A DNA stretch of 64,000 nucleotides from Noviherbaspirillum galbum. GTDB taxonomy: Bacteria; Pseudomonadota; Gammaproteobacteria; Burkholderiales; Burkholderiaceae_D. Numbering within the stretch: position 1 is the stretch's first letter; each line of letters opens with the position of its first letter. The DNA lies in assembly GCF_010974945.1 (NCBI RefSeq), contig NZ_JAAIVB010000045.1, forward strand, positions 90,919-154,918. The letters are read 5' to 3'. Position numbers and translations under genes: made by a program. Below the pieces are notes generated by a model. The model saw only the letters and a program-made list of their open reading frames with translations. It made no database searches and was not told where the DNA came from. Of the stretch, positions 9,088 through 17,260 are shown in pieces.

Positions 9088-9831
9088 TCATTCTCCCAGC
9101 ACGTTCTTGCGGATGTCCGGATCGTTGAGCACCTGCTCCGGCGTGCCGTCGGCGGCGACCCGCCCGGCGATCCAGGCCGCGACCCGGGTCGAATACTTCG
9201 CCACGATGTCGACGTCGTGCTCGACGAAGATGGCGGTGATGCGCGCCTCGTCGAGCGCAGCCATGATGGTTTCCATCAGGCCATGCTTGTCCTCGGTGGA
9301 CACGCCCGAGGTAGGCTCGTCCAGCACCAGCAGGCGCGGATGCAGCACCAGCGCCATGGCGATGTCGAGCAGCTTGCGGTGGCCTTCCGGCAAGGATTCG
9401 CAGGGCTCGTCGCCGCGCTCGCGCATGCCGACCAGCTCCAGCACGTGTTCCACGTCGTTGGCCGGCACCGCCGAGGCCAGCGAACGCCACAGGCCCAGCC
9501 GCCCTGCCTTGCCGGCCGCCGCGATGCGCACGCAGTCGCGCACCGAATGTTCGAGGAAGAGCTGGGGTAGCTGGAAGGATCGCGCCATGCCGCGGCGGGC
9601 GATCAGGCGCGGCGCCATGCCGGTGATGTCCTTGCCGTCGAAGCTCACCGTGCCGCTGTGCGGACGGATCAGGCCGGTGCAGATGTTGATGAAGGTGGTC
9701 TTGCCCGCGCCGTTCTGGCCGATCACCGCAAGGCGCTCGCCTTCGTGCAGCGAGAAGCTGATGTTGTCGGCGACCACGATGGCGCCGAAGGAAAGCTTCA
9801 GGTCCCTGGTTTGCAGCAGCGCCTGGCTCAT
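9088..9831 (-). CDS. livG: ABC transporter ATP-binding protein, LivG type
   Basis: A 247-residue ATPase: Walker A GQNGAGKTT, a LivG-typical GMARSFQLPQLF, a degenerate signature (ESLPEGHRKLLDIAMAL in place of LSGGQ), Walker B LLVLDEPTSGV, and the H-loop FVEHDVD. The chosen ATG at 9831 overlaps the livM stop (ATGA, 9828-9831), typical of translational coupling; the open frame extends further upstream but that part is antisense-like sequence. The PEGHRK form of the signature is seen in some LivG relatives and may affect only one of the two ATP sites. Confidence 0.86.
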   Translation of the reverse strand: MSQALLQTRDLKLSFGAIVVADNISFSLHEGERLAVIGQNGAGKTTFINICTGLIRPHSGTVSFDGKDITGMAPRLIARRGMARSFQLPQLFLEHSVRDCVRIAAAGKAGRLGLWRSLASAVPANDVEHVLELVGMRERGDEPCESLPEGHRKLLDIAMALVLHPRLLVLDEPTSGVSTEDKHGLMETIMAALDEARITAIFVEHDVDIVAKYSTRVAAWIAGRVAADGTPEQVLNDPDIRKNVLGE

Positions 9832-10853
9832 CGCTTCGCTCCTTCCTTGTTGCCGGACTGGAGGCGCACGATGACGCCGGAAATGCCCGTCGGCGCGAGG
9901 AACACCACGGCCAGCAGCACGATGCCCAGCACCATCTGCCAGGCGCCGGTGAGGTAGGCGGCGGCGAACAGCTTGACGAACTCGAACAGGGTCGCGCCGA
10001 GGAAGGCGCCGACCGGGTGGGCTACACCGCCGAGAATGGCGATGAACAGGAATTCGCCCGAGCGCACCCAGTAGCCCATCTCCGGCGTCACCAGGCCCTG
10101 CGCGACCACGAACATCGCGCCCGAGAAGCCGCACAGCGCGGCCGACAGCAGGTAGCCGGTCAGCAGCACGCGATAGGTCGACAGGCCCACGTATTCGAGG
10201 CGGGTTTCATTGGTCTTGATGGCGGCCAGCGCCTGTCCCGCCACCGAGTTCAGGTAACGCTGCACCAGCAGGCCGATGACAACGGCGGACGCGACCGCGG
10301 TCAGCAGCAACGCGGTCTCGAAGCCGTCGCGTTCCAGGTTCATGCCGAGGAAAGTGGAGCGCACCAGGCGCATGCCGTCGGTGCCGCCGGTCAGGTGGAA
10401 GAACTTGCCCAGCACCGCGAACAGCACCATCGACAGCGCGAGGTTGAGCATGCCGAAGAAGATCTCGCGGTAGCGCACCACGAAGAGGCCGATCACCAGC
10501 CCGAACAGCGTGGCGAAGATTGTGCCGATGGCCAGCAGCGCGACGCTGTCGAGCTGGGTCCACCAGCGCGCGGCGAAGGCAACGGCATAGCCGGCCGCGC
10601 ACGAGAACATCGCGTGGCCGAACGACACCTGGCCGGCGCGGATGAGGATGGATACGCCGAGCGCGGCGATGCCGAAGCAGGCGGCGAAGATCACCGGCGT
10701 CTTGAGCCACGGCAGCGCCAGCGGCAGCAGCAGCGCGAGTCCGGCGAGAATCGCCCCGGCCACGGTGGCGTAAGGCCTTGCCTTCCTTGCCGCAGCCCGG
10801 CGGGACGTGCCCTGGCCGCTTGCCATGCTGATGATGTTTTCTTGTTTCGCCAT
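9828..10853 (-). CDS. livM: ABC transporter permease, LivM type
   Basis: A 341-residue membrane protein with about eight to ten hydrophobic helices, including SILIRAGQVSFGHAMF and AIKTNETRLEYVGLSTYR, the cytoplasmic loop that contacts the ATPase in LivM proteins. The ATG at 10853 shares one base with the livH stop codon, so the two permease genes are translationally coupled. Together with LivH it forms the inner-membrane channel. The open frame runs much further upstream, but the family begins at MAKQENI. Confidence 0.87.
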   Translation of the reverse strand: MAKQENIISMASGQGTSRRAAARKARPYATVAGAILAGLALLLPLALPWLKTPVIFAACFGIAALGVSILIRAGQVSFGHAMFSCAAGYAVAFAARWWTQLDSVALLAIGTIFATLFGLVIGLFVVRYREIFFGMLNLALSMVLFAVLGKFFHLTGGTDGMRLVRSTFLGMNLERDGFETALLLTAVASAVVIGLLVQRYLNSVAGQALAAIKTNETRLEYVGLSTYRVLLTGYLLSAALCGFSGAMFVVAQGLVTPEMGYWVRSGEFLFIAILGGVAHPVGAFLGATLFEFVKLFAAAYLTGAWQMVLGIVLLAVVFLAPTGISGVIVRLQSGNKEGAKR

Positions 10854-11758
10854 CACACCCTCCGTGCCTTGGCTACCGAGAACAAGCCCTGCGGACGGAC
10901 CAGCAGCACCAGCGTCATGATCAGGTAGGGCACCAGCACTTCCAGCTCGGGCATCAGGTACACCGAGAACGCCCGCGCCAGGCCGATCATGATTGCCGCG
11001 ACCAGCGCGCCTTCGATCTGGCCGAGGCCGGCGGTGGCGACCACCGCGAACGACAGCACGATCATCTCGGCGCCGGTGCCGGCCACCCAGGAGGTGGTCT
11101 GCACCGCCATCACCCCGCCAAGCGCGCCGAGCGCCGAGCCGGCGATGAAGGTCAGGAAGCAGATCCGGGTCACGTTGATGCCCATGGCGGTCGCGACTTC
11201 GCGGTGATGCGTGACCGCCACCACCTGACGCCCGACCGGGCTGCGGCGCAGGAAGTAGCGCAGCGCGAAGAACACCGCCAGCGCCACGCCGGGCAGCACC
11301 ACGAGCTGGTAGTTGGTATAGGTGATGCCCATGACTTCGGACACGCCCAGGTAATTCACCAGCTCGGCCGTGGAGTAAGGCTGCGTGCCCCAGATCATGC
11401 GCTGCAGGTCCTCGAAGATCATGAAGGCAGCGAAGGTGACCAGCAATTGCAGCGCCGGGTCCTTGCTGTAGATGCGCCTCAGCAGGAACTTCTCCATGAG
11501 GCCGCCGCAGAGGGCGCCGACGACGATGGCGACCAGCGGCAGCATGATGAGCGACCACAGCGGCGAGATCCCGCTCGCGAGCGCCCAGGCGCCCACGGTT
11601 GCCGCCGCGTAGCCGCCGATGGCGAACAGGCTGCCGTGCGCCATGTTGACGATGTTCATCACCCCGAACACCAGCGTGATGCCCAGCGCCACCAGGAACA
11701 GCAGCGCCGCGTACGACAAGCCGTCGAGGATGGCGAGCAGGATCAGTTCTTGATTCAT
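10853..11758 (-). CDS. livH: ABC transporter permease, LivH type
   Basis: A 301-residue membrane permease of the LivH family: LVALGITLVFGVMNIVNMAHGSLFAIGGY near the N terminus and AVVATAGLGQIEGALVAA in the C-terminal half, the conserved EAA-like loop. Eight or so transmembrane segments are expected. It follows the binding-protein gene by 11 bp and overlaps livM by one base, giving a tightly packed importer cluster. Confidence 0.88.
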   Translation of the reverse strand: MNQELILLAILDGLSYAALLFLVALGITLVFGVMNIVNMAHGSLFAIGGYAAATVGAWALASGISPLWSLIMLPLVAIVVGALCGGLMEKFLLRRIYSKDPALQLLVTFAAFMIFEDLQRMIWGTQPYSTAELVNYLGVSEVMGITYTNYQLVVLPGVALAVFFALRYFLRRSPVGRQVVAVTHHREVATAMGINVTRICFLTFIAGSALGALGGVMAVQTTSWVAGTGAEMIVLSFAVVATAGLGQIEGALVAAIMIGLARAFSVYLMPELEVLVPYLIMTLVLLVRPQGLFSVAKARRV

Positions 11759-11769
11759 GATTCAGGCGC

Positions 11770-13080
11770 TTATTTGCCGGCGGCGTAGGTCTTGATGCGC
11801 GGGCTGTTGATGAGGTCCGGCTTGACGGTCTTCACCCAGTCCGGCGATTTCTGGCCGACCGGCGTGGTGACGAGGTCGCCCGGGTAGATCGCCATCTTGT
11901 CGAGGATCGGGAACGGATAGGCCGATACTTTCTTGGTGACGCCCAGAAGCTGGTCTTCGAGGCCCTGGCCATCCTCGCGGATCTTGACGCTGCGGGTCAG
12001 GCCGCGGAATTCCGCGCCGTGCATGGCGTCGGCAAGCTGCTCGGTGCTCGGCCACTGGCCCTTGTTGGCCTTGATCGCGCGGTCATAGCCGGCGGCGAGG
12101 CCGTCGAGCGCCTGGATCATGTGGTAGACCGAATAGATCGGATAGGCGCCCGTCTTTTCCTTGAACTTCTGGACGAAGCCCTTCAGCTTGGGATCGTCCT
12201 TGAGCTCAGGATGCAGGAAGTAATGGTCGCCGCGCGCGCCGACGATCACGCCTTCCGGCAGCGTCGCGCCGAGGCGTTCCAGCGAGCTTTCGGCCAGCGG
12301 CAGCACGAACAGCGAATTCTTCATCAGGCCGCGCTGGGCCGCCTGGCGCACGAAAGTATCCAGGTCGCCGCCCCAGGAGGTGGACAGGATGACGTCGGGA
12401 CGCAGCGCCTGCAGGCGGCTGATCTCGGTCGAGAAGTCCGGCGCGCCGAATTTCGGGAACAGCTCGGCCACCACCTTCACGTCCGGCTTGAGCGCCTTCA
12501 GTGTGTTGGAGAACAGCTCCCAGGAATCGCGGCCCCAGGCGTAGTCCTGGTTGACCACGGCGATGCTCTTGAAGTCCGGCTTGGTGCGCAGCAGATACAG
12601 CACCGTGGCCACCATTTCGGTGGTAGCGTTGGCCTGGGTCCGCACCACGTAGCGGTAGCGCTTGTCTTCCAGCAGCTTTTCGGTGCCGCAGTCCCACATG
12701 ATGTTCATGACCTTCAGGTCCTCGGCCACCGGCGCGAGCGTGTTGCAGTTTCCCGAGGAAATCGAGGCCAGCGTCACGCGCACGCCCTGCTCCTGCACCA
12801 CGCGGCGGTATTCCGACAGCAGCTTGTCGGTGCCCACGCCTTCATCGATGTAGGTGGGCACGATCTTCACGCCGTTGATGCCGCCCGCGGCGTTCATCTG
12901 CTCGATGTAGAGGTCGGCCGCCTGCTTCGCCGGCACGCCGAACACCGAGGCCGGGCCCGACAGGAAGGTGGTAATGCCGATCTTGAGTTCGGCGGGCTTG
13001 GCGGTCTGCGCATGCACCGTGGCCGTCAGAAGCGCCGTAGCGGCCAGGGCGGTAAGCCGGGTCAGGTTGAAGTTGAACAT
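11770..13080 (-). CDS. Periplasmic substrate-binding protein of the Liv-type importer
   Basis: A 436-residue periplasmic binding protein. It has a classical signal peptide (basic MFNFNLTRL, hydrophobic core, cleavage after VHA-Q), then LKIGITTFLSGPASVFG, the usual opening of type I (LivK/AmiC-like) binding folds, and the AGGINGVKI motif. It is longer than LivK of amino-acid systems (about 370), as in members that bind aromatic or other carboxylates. Being the first gene of the run and linked to dehydrogenases, it probably binds the alcohol, aldehyde or acid that the downstream enzymes degrade. A roughly 200-bp leader with a nested palindrome lies upstream. Confidence 0.87.
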   Translation of the reverse strand: MFNFNLTRLTALAATALLTATVHAQTAKPAELKIGITTFLSGPASVFGVPAKQAADLYIEQMNAAGGINGVKIVPTYIDEGVGTDKLLSEYRRVVQEQGVRVTLASISSGNCNTLAPVAEDLKVMNIMWDCGTEKLLEDKRYRYVVRTQANATTEMVATVLYLLRTKPDFKSIAVVNQDYAWGRDSWELFSNTLKALKPDVKVVAELFPKFGAPDFSTEISRLQALRPDVILSTSWGGDLDTFVRQAAQRGLMKNSLFVLPLAESSLERLGATLPEGVIVGARGDHYFLHPELKDDPKLKGFVQKFKEKTGAYPIYSVYHMIQALDGLAAGYDRAIKANKGQWPSTEQLADAMHGAEFRGLTRSVKIREDGQGLEDQLLGVTKKVSAYPFPILDKMAIYPGDLVTTPVGQKSPDWVKTVKPDLINSPRIKTYAAGK

Positions 13081-13281
13081 CTCTTCTCCATTGTGTTATT
13101 GATTGTTGGAATCAAGCGCAGCTGCCGGGCGGCGTCCGCGATGGCGCCGGCCGGTGCTGGCCGTGGCTGGCGGGAGCTGACTGCTGCGGCCGCGGCTGGA
13201 TGCTCCGCGTTGTTACGGTCACACGACGAAGACGGAGGCGGGATAGCGGGAAAGAATCGGGAAGGGCATCGCGTCTCCAGC

Positions 13282-13334
13282 AGATTGTCGTTATGTGCCA
13301 TCAGTGTCGGACACTCATGGCCGACTGACAATCT
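13282..13334. promoter_or_regulatory. Nested palindrome upstream of the ABC/catabolic operon
   Basis: AGTGTC-G-GACACT (13303-13315) sits inside an outer pair AGATTGTC (13282-13289) / GACAATCT (13327-13334). Both dyads are centred within about one base of each other. The site lies about 200 bp upstream of the binding-protein ATG, in a 438-bp gap (13081-13518) otherwise without a gene. It looks like an operator for a regulator not encoded next to it. The TTGTCA within the outer arm could serve as a -35 element on the minus strand, but no clear -10 was found. Confidence 0.45.
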
Positions 13335-13518
13335 AGATTTATGGAAGGGGGGCTCTGTCGTTGGTGAAGACAGGAGGCGCGCGCCGGGAAGTGTTCAGGC
13401 CGCGAGAGTGATTGCGGCAGGCGAGTTGGGATGGTACGGAGCGGGAAGCCGGCGGGCGGCCCTGCTCCGCGTGAGAAGTTTGCGCCGGGCAATGCCGGCG
13501 CTTGTCAGGCCAGCTCGA

Positions 13519-14478
13519 TCAGGGCAGTTCCGCGTAGTTGAGCGGTACCCACTGGAATCCCTGGCCCGCGGAGCGCAGGTGTCCGAGGCCGGGGAAGGGA
13601 AGGTGCGACGCGCCGATCATGTCTCCCTTCTTCGCTGCTTGCGTGAAGGTCGCACGGCGCGCGGCGGCGGCGGCCTTCTGGTCCGTGTCGAACGCGATCG
13701 TCACGCCGGGCTTCGCGAACTGGACGGCGCCGACGTGGATGAGGTCGCCGACGAGAAGCAGTTTTTGTCCCTTGCTTTCCACGACATACGTGGTGTGTCC
13801 GGGCGTGTGGCCATACGAGGAACTGGCGCGCACGCCGGGCACGAGTTCGTTATCGCCGTCGAAGGTGCGCAGGCGCTGCGCGCTCGCATAGGGCTGCAGG
13901 CTGCCCATCGCGCCCTGGAAGAACGGCTTGTTGTCGGCCGGCGCCTTGTCGAGGTTGGCCTGGCTCAGCCAGAACTCGGTGTCGCGGCGGTCGGCGCGCA
14001 CGACCGCATTCGGAAATGCCGGGGTGCCGCCGGGCGCGAGCCCGCCGACGTGGTCGGGATGTAGATGGGTGATGTAGATTTCGTCGACCTGTTCCGGCTG
14101 GTAGCCCGCCGCCTTGAGGTTTGCAGCCACCTTGCCCAAGGTCGGCCCGAACAGCTTTCCGGCGCCCGCGTCGATCATCACGAGTTTCGCACCGGTGTTG
14201 ACGACATACGCCGTCACCGAGGTGTCGACCGGCGTAGAGAGAAAGGATTGGGCCAGCGCCCGCTTGGTATCGGCCGCCGGTTCCTGCAGCAGCTTGTCGA
14301 CCGGCAGCTGCACCGTGCCGTCGCTGATGGCGGTGACTTCGATGTCGCCGACCATGATCCGGTAAAAGCCCGGGGCGGAAATCTTCGCCATGGGCGCCGC
14401 GGCGTGCACCGCGCCGGCGATGGCGAGACAGGAGGCAAATGCCGCCAGGCGGCGCGAGGCATGGGAAACGAGGTGCAT
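13519..14478 (-). CDS. Exported metallo-beta-lactamase-fold hydrolase
   Basis: A 319-residue protein from the ATG at 14478, chosen because AAGGA precedes it and because it starts a good signal peptide (MHLVSHASRRLAAFASCLAI, cleavage near AVHAA). The mature part has the metallo-hydrolase core: ITHLHPDHVGG (HxHxDH), VVRADRRDTEF, YGHTPGHTTYVVE with the third metal histidine. The pattern resembles quorum-quenching lactonase-like and related periplasmic MBL-fold enzymes rather than true beta-lactamases, but the substrate is unknown. It is convergent with nothing; the ars operon starts divergently about 180 bp away. Confidence 0.8.
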   Translation of the reverse strand: MHLVSHASRRLAAFASCLAIAGAVHAAAPMAKISAPGFYRIMVGDIEVTAISDGTVQLPVDKLLQEPAADTKRALAQSFLSTPVDTSVTAYVVNTGAKLVMIDAGAGKLFGPTLGKVAANLKAAGYQPEQVDEIYITHLHPDHVGGLAPGGTPAFPNAVVRADRRDTEFWLSQANLDKAPADNKPFFQGAMGSLQPYASAQRLRTFDGDNELVPGVRASSSYGHTPGHTTYVVESKGQKLLLVGDLIHVGAVQFAKPGVTIAFDTDQKAAAAARRATFTQAAKKGDMIGASHLPFPGLGHLRSAGQGFQWVPLNYAELP

Positions 14479-14610
14479 GCTTGTCCTTTCGAAAGCGGGT
14501 TGAAAAGTTGCCATTATGCCTTCTGACTAGAAATGACGTTTTTGACGGAAATGTTGGGAGCTGCAGGGCGCGAAAGTGACAAGCAAAAAACTCTTTGCCC
14601 TACTTCGACA

Positions 14611-14654
14611 ATTCGACTATTATCGAATCAATGACATTTCGAGAATGATCGAAT
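14611..14654. promoter_or_regulatory. Two tandem ArsR-type operators
   Basis: ATTCGA-N6-TCGAAT (14611-14628, perfect) and TTTCGA-N6-TCGAAT (14637-14654) lie end to end directly before the arsR start at 14656, with centres 26 bp apart. ArsR-family repressors bind such short dyads over their own promoter. This placement implies autoregulation released by arsenite or trivalent organoarsenicals. Confidence 0.65.
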
Positions 14655-14655
14655 C

Positions 14656-15009
14656 ATGGATGAAAACCTTGCTGTCAGCGCGCTCGCGGCCTTAGCCCAT
14701 GCGTCGCGTCTTGCCGTGTTCCGGCTGCTCGTCCAGGCCGGTCCCGAGGGCATGGGCGCGACCCGCATTGCCGACGAACTGAGCATTCCGCCCTCTTCGA
14801 TGTCCTTCCACCTCAAGGAGCTTGCGCATGCCGGGCTGGTCACGCAGACCAAGGCGGGCCGCTCCCTGATCTACGCTGCCGACTTTTCGTCGATGAACGC
14901 CCTGGTCGCCTTTCTCACGGAAAACTGCTGCGGCGGGGCTGCCTGCCTTCCTGGCCGCAATTCCTCCCGTTCTTCCTGTTCCACTTCCAAAGAAGGAGCT
15001 TGCTCATGA
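14656..15009 (+). CDS. arsR: ArsR-family metalloregulatory repressor
   Basis: A 117-residue winged-helix regulator: HASRLAVFRLLVQAG, then ATRIADELSIPPSSMSFHLKEL as recognition helix, then TQTKAGRSLIYAADF as wing. The C terminus has ENCCGGAACLPG and further cysteines (SSCSTSKEGACS). A vicinal Cys pair near the C terminus is the sensor type seen in AfArsR/CgArsR-like proteins, unlike the helix-4 CVCDLC of the E. coli type. Its stop overlaps the arsI start (ATGA), so the two are translationally coupled. The two dyads just upstream are its probable binding sites. Confidence 0.86.
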   Translation: MDENLAVSALAALAHASRLAVFRLLVQAGPEGMGATRIADELSIPPSSMSFHLKELAHAGLVTQTKAGRSLIYAADFSSMNALVAFLTENCCGGAACLPGRNSSRSSCSTSKEGACS

Positions 15010-15521
15010 AACGCTTGCATGTCCACGTGTCGGTCGACAATCTCGCCGACAGCATCCGCTTCTATTCCGGCATGTTCGCCAGCGCCCCGACCGTCGTCAA
15101 GACCGATTACGCCAAGTGGATGCTCGACGATCCACGGGTGAACTTCGCCATCTCCCGGCGCGACCGCGACGCCGGCCTCAACCATCTGGGCATCCAGGTC
15201 GAGTCCGGCGAAGAATTGCAGGAAATGGAGGGCCGCCTGCAGGCACTTCAAACGCCGCTGGTTACCCAGGAAAACGCTTCCTGCTGCTATGCCAAGTCGG
15301 ACAAGCATTGGGTCGAGGATCCCTCGGGCATCGCCTGGGAAACCTTCCATACGCTCGACAGCATCCCGGTCTATGGCGAACATGCGTCTTCCGCCGGCAA
15401 GCCTGCGGAGGCCGCGGGGGTCACTGAGGCCGGAGCCTGCTGCGTCCCGCTCGCCAAGGCACAAAGCAAGCAGTCCTGCTGCGGCCCGAAGACGGAAAGC
15501 AAGGCTTCCGCCTGCTGCTGA
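15006..15521 (+). CDS. arsI: ArsI/CadI-type vicinal-oxygen-chelate dioxygenase (C-As lyase)
   Basis: A 171-residue VOC-fold protein. It has the N-terminal metal histidine in LHVHVSV, NHLGIQVES with the second, and AWETFHT holding the acidic ligand. ENASCCYAKSDKHWVEDP contains the adjacent cysteines that in ArsI bind the trivalent organoarsenical. The C-terminal tail has three extra Cys pairs (GACCV, SCCGP, ACC), common in ArsI/CadI relatives. ArsI cleaves methyl or aromatic groups from trivalent organoarsenicals using Fe(II) and O2. It is coupled to arsR and followed by aqpS, which supports an organoarsenical role over the cadmium-induced label. Confidence 0.85.
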   Translation: MKRLHVHVSVDNLADSIRFYSGMFASAPTVVKTDYAKWMLDDPRVNFAISRRDRDAGLNHLGIQVESGEELQEMEGRLQALQTPLVTQENASCCYAKSDKHWVEDPSGIAWETFHTLDSIPVYGEHASSAGKPAEAAGVTEAGACCVPLAKAQSKQSCCGPKTESKASACC

Positions 15522-15611
15522 CGCCATGATCGCCAGGACCCGCACCGCCCTCTTCCCTTGCACCCGCGACCCGGTCCGCGGCGGGCTGCATCGCATCGGA
15601 AGAGAGCCAGC

Positions 15612-16331
15612 ATGACGGTGGCCAAGCGTCTCGTTGCCGAAGGAATGGGGACGGCCATGCTGCTGGCCGTCGTCATCGGTTCCGGCATCATGGGTGAACG
15701 GCTGGCGGGCGGAAACACCGCCATCGCCCTGCTGGCCAATGCGATTGCGACGGGCGCAGGACTGGTGGTGCTGATCCTGATGTTCGGCACGGTATCGGGC
15801 GCGCACTTCAATCCGGTCGTGACCTTGTCCGAAGTCTGGCAACGCAACCTGCCGGGCCGCATGGCGCTGCCCTACATCCTTGCCCAGGGGCTGGGCGCCT
15901 TCGCGGGCGTGGCCGCGGCCCATCTGATGTTCGGCGAGCCGGTCTTTTCCATGTCGCTCCATGCCCGCACCGGGCCGGCACAATGGTGGAGCGAATGCGT
16001 CGCCACGTTCGGCTTGCTGGCGACGATCATCAGTTGCTCGCGCACCCGGCCGACGGTCACGCCGATGGCGGTCGCGCTCTACATCACGTCTGCGTACTGG
16101 TTCACGTCTTCCACGTCGTTTGCGAATCCGGCCGTGACGCTGGCCCGCGCCGCCAGCAACACCTTCGCCGGCATCCGGCCCGTCGACGCGCCGGGCTTCA
16201 TCCTCGCCCAGCTGGCGGGAGCGGCGGCAGCGACGCTGGTGTTCTCCTGGCTTTATCCGCGTCCGCCCGAAGGCGCGACGGTTGCTGGCACTGTCGCGCC
16301 GAGCGAGTTCAGCGGCGGCCGGGCCGACTGA
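15612..16331 (+). CDS. aqpS: Aquaglyceroporin of the ars operon (AqpS-like)
   Basis: A 239-residue MIP-family channel with the two pore motifs GAHFNPVVTLSE and SFANPAVTLARA, and six transmembrane helices. It follows arsI by about 90 bp. AGAGAG precedes the ATG at 15612; an earlier in-frame ATG at 15558 adds a non-membrane leader unlike the family. In rhizobial and other ars operons AqpS replaces the ArsB/Acr3 pump and lets arsenite move down its gradient. Here, with ArsI making arsenite from organoarsenicals, it would be the exit route. No arsC, arsB or acr3 is in the window. Confidence 0.84.
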   Translation: MTVAKRLVAEGMGTAMLLAVVIGSGIMGERLAGGNTAIALLANAIATGAGLVVLILMFGTVSGAHFNPVVTLSEVWQRNLPGRMALPYILAQGLGAFAGVAAAHLMFGEPVFSMSLHARTGPAQWWSECVATFGLLATIISCSRTRPTVTPMAVALYITSAYWFTSSTSFANPAVTLARAASNTFAGIRPVDAPGFILAQLAGAAAATLVFSWLYPRPPEGATVAGTVAPSEFSGGRAD

Positions 16332-16370
16332 CGCGCCCGAATTCCCCGCGCGGGCACGTCATCCTTCGCT

Positions 16371-16808
16371 TCACCCCGCCACGCTCGCTCGCGCGCCATT
16401 TCCGCGGCAGCGGACGCCGTCGATCGGCAAGACCTGCGCGATGCCGAACGCCACTTCGACCACCAGGAAGCTCCATACGATGGGATGGGCGCCATGAAGC
16501 AGGGCATAGAGCTGCCAGGTCGCGAAAAGAAAGCGGCCGGCCGCGTCATACCGGCCGTACCGCACCTGCGTGTCGCGCAGCCGCAGGATCGCCCAGACCG
16601 TCACGATGGAGCCCAGCAGGTTGGCCATGAGCATGTGAGCCGGTTCGAAGACGGGGAAGCGCGCCGTGATGCCGAACAGGCTTGATATGGTTTCCAGGCC
16701 GGCCAGGATGGCGGCGAAGGTCCATGGCGTGGCGAAGCCGATCGTCACCATGAGGTCATACCAGGCGCTGGCGCGCACCACGCGCAGATAGGTGGATGTG
16801 CCGATCAT
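16371..16808 (-). CDS. Small integral membrane protein, MerR-controlled
   Basis: A 145-residue protein with four likely transmembrane helices (YDLMVTIGFATPWTFAAIL, ANLLGSIVTVWAIL, FLFATWQLYALLHG, FLVVEVAFGIAQVL). No family is recognised. The ATG at 16808 has GGGAG at normal spacing; the longer open frame upstream overlaps the promoter and is rejected. Its promoter contains the MerR-type dyad described below, facing the merR gene, so it is probably the target of that regulator. It is convergent with aqpS (40 bp between stops). Confidence 0.7.
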   Translation of the reverse strand: MIGTSTYLRVVRASAWYDLMVTIGFATPWTFAAILAGLETISSLFGITARFPVFEPAHMLMANLLGSIVTVWAILRLRDTQVRYGRYDAAGRFLFATWQLYALLHGAHPIVWSFLVVEVAFGIAQVLPIDGVRCRGNGARASVAG

Positions 16809-16843
16809 GCTGTTCTCCCTTGCGATTGAAGACGCCAGCATAA

Positions 16844-16865
16844 ACCCTGGAGTACACTCCAAGGT
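16844..16865 (-). promoter_or_regulatory. MerR-type promoter/operator in the divergent gap
   Basis: The dyad ACCCTGGAGT / ACTCCAAGGT is centred between the two divergent genes. On the minus strand TTGACC (16868-16863) is a -35 element, followed after an overlong spacer of 19-20 bp by TATGCT or TTATGC as -10. The long spacer with a GGAGT/ACTCC dyad is the hallmark of promoters that MerR-family activators untwist. The site drives the membrane-protein gene and can also repress merR. Confidence 0.75.
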
Positions 16866-16893
16866 CAAGCATGACATGCGGGAGAATGCAGCA

Positions 16894-17247
16894 ATGAGAA
16901 TAGGCACGGTTGCCCGGGCGGCCGGCGTGAGCTGCGACACGCTGCGCTTCTATGAAAAGCAAGGCCTGATCCGGTCCACGCGCGCGGACAACGGCTATCG
17001 CCATTACGCGCCGGAGACCACCCAGCTCGTGGCCTACATCCGCACGGCGCAAAAGCTCGGCTTCACGCTGGCCGAGATCGGCGCGAACATGCCGGCGGTG
17101 TGGAACGCGCCTGATCCCGACGCGGCGGTCGCCAGGCTCCTCGAAGAAAAACTCGGCGTGATCGACAAGCGCATCGCGGAACTGCAGGACCTCAGGAAGG
17201 AACTGCTCGAGCGCGTGCGGCAGCAATGCCCGCTGTCACGGAAGTGA
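16894..17247 (+). CDS. MerR-family transcriptional regulator
   Basis: A 117-residue MerR protein: RIGTVARAAGVSCDTLRFYEKQGLI (HTH), NGYRHYAPE (wing), then a coiled-coil dimer helix (DAAVARLLEEKLGVIDKRIAEL). GGGAGA lies eight bases before ATG 16894, so this start is preferred to two earlier in-frame ATGs that lie inside the operator. It lacks the paired sensor cysteines of MerR/ZntR/CueR; only one Cys in the HTH and one at the end (QQCPLSRK) are seen. The inducer may therefore not be a metal. The neighbouring dyad and divergent membrane gene are its evident regulon. Confidence 0.83.
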   Translation: MRIGTVARAAGVSCDTLRFYEKQGLIRSTRADNGYRHYAPETTQLVAYIRTAQKLGFTLAEIGANMPAVWNAPDPDAAVARLLEEKLGVIDKRIAELQDLRKELLERVRQQCPLSRK

Positions 17248-17260
17248 CCTTTTCCTTCCC

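Noticed and set aside
12019..14064. Plus-strand frame of 681 codons
   Set aside because: It spans the binding-protein gene, a promoter gap and the MBL-fold gene on the other strand, with no domain of its own.
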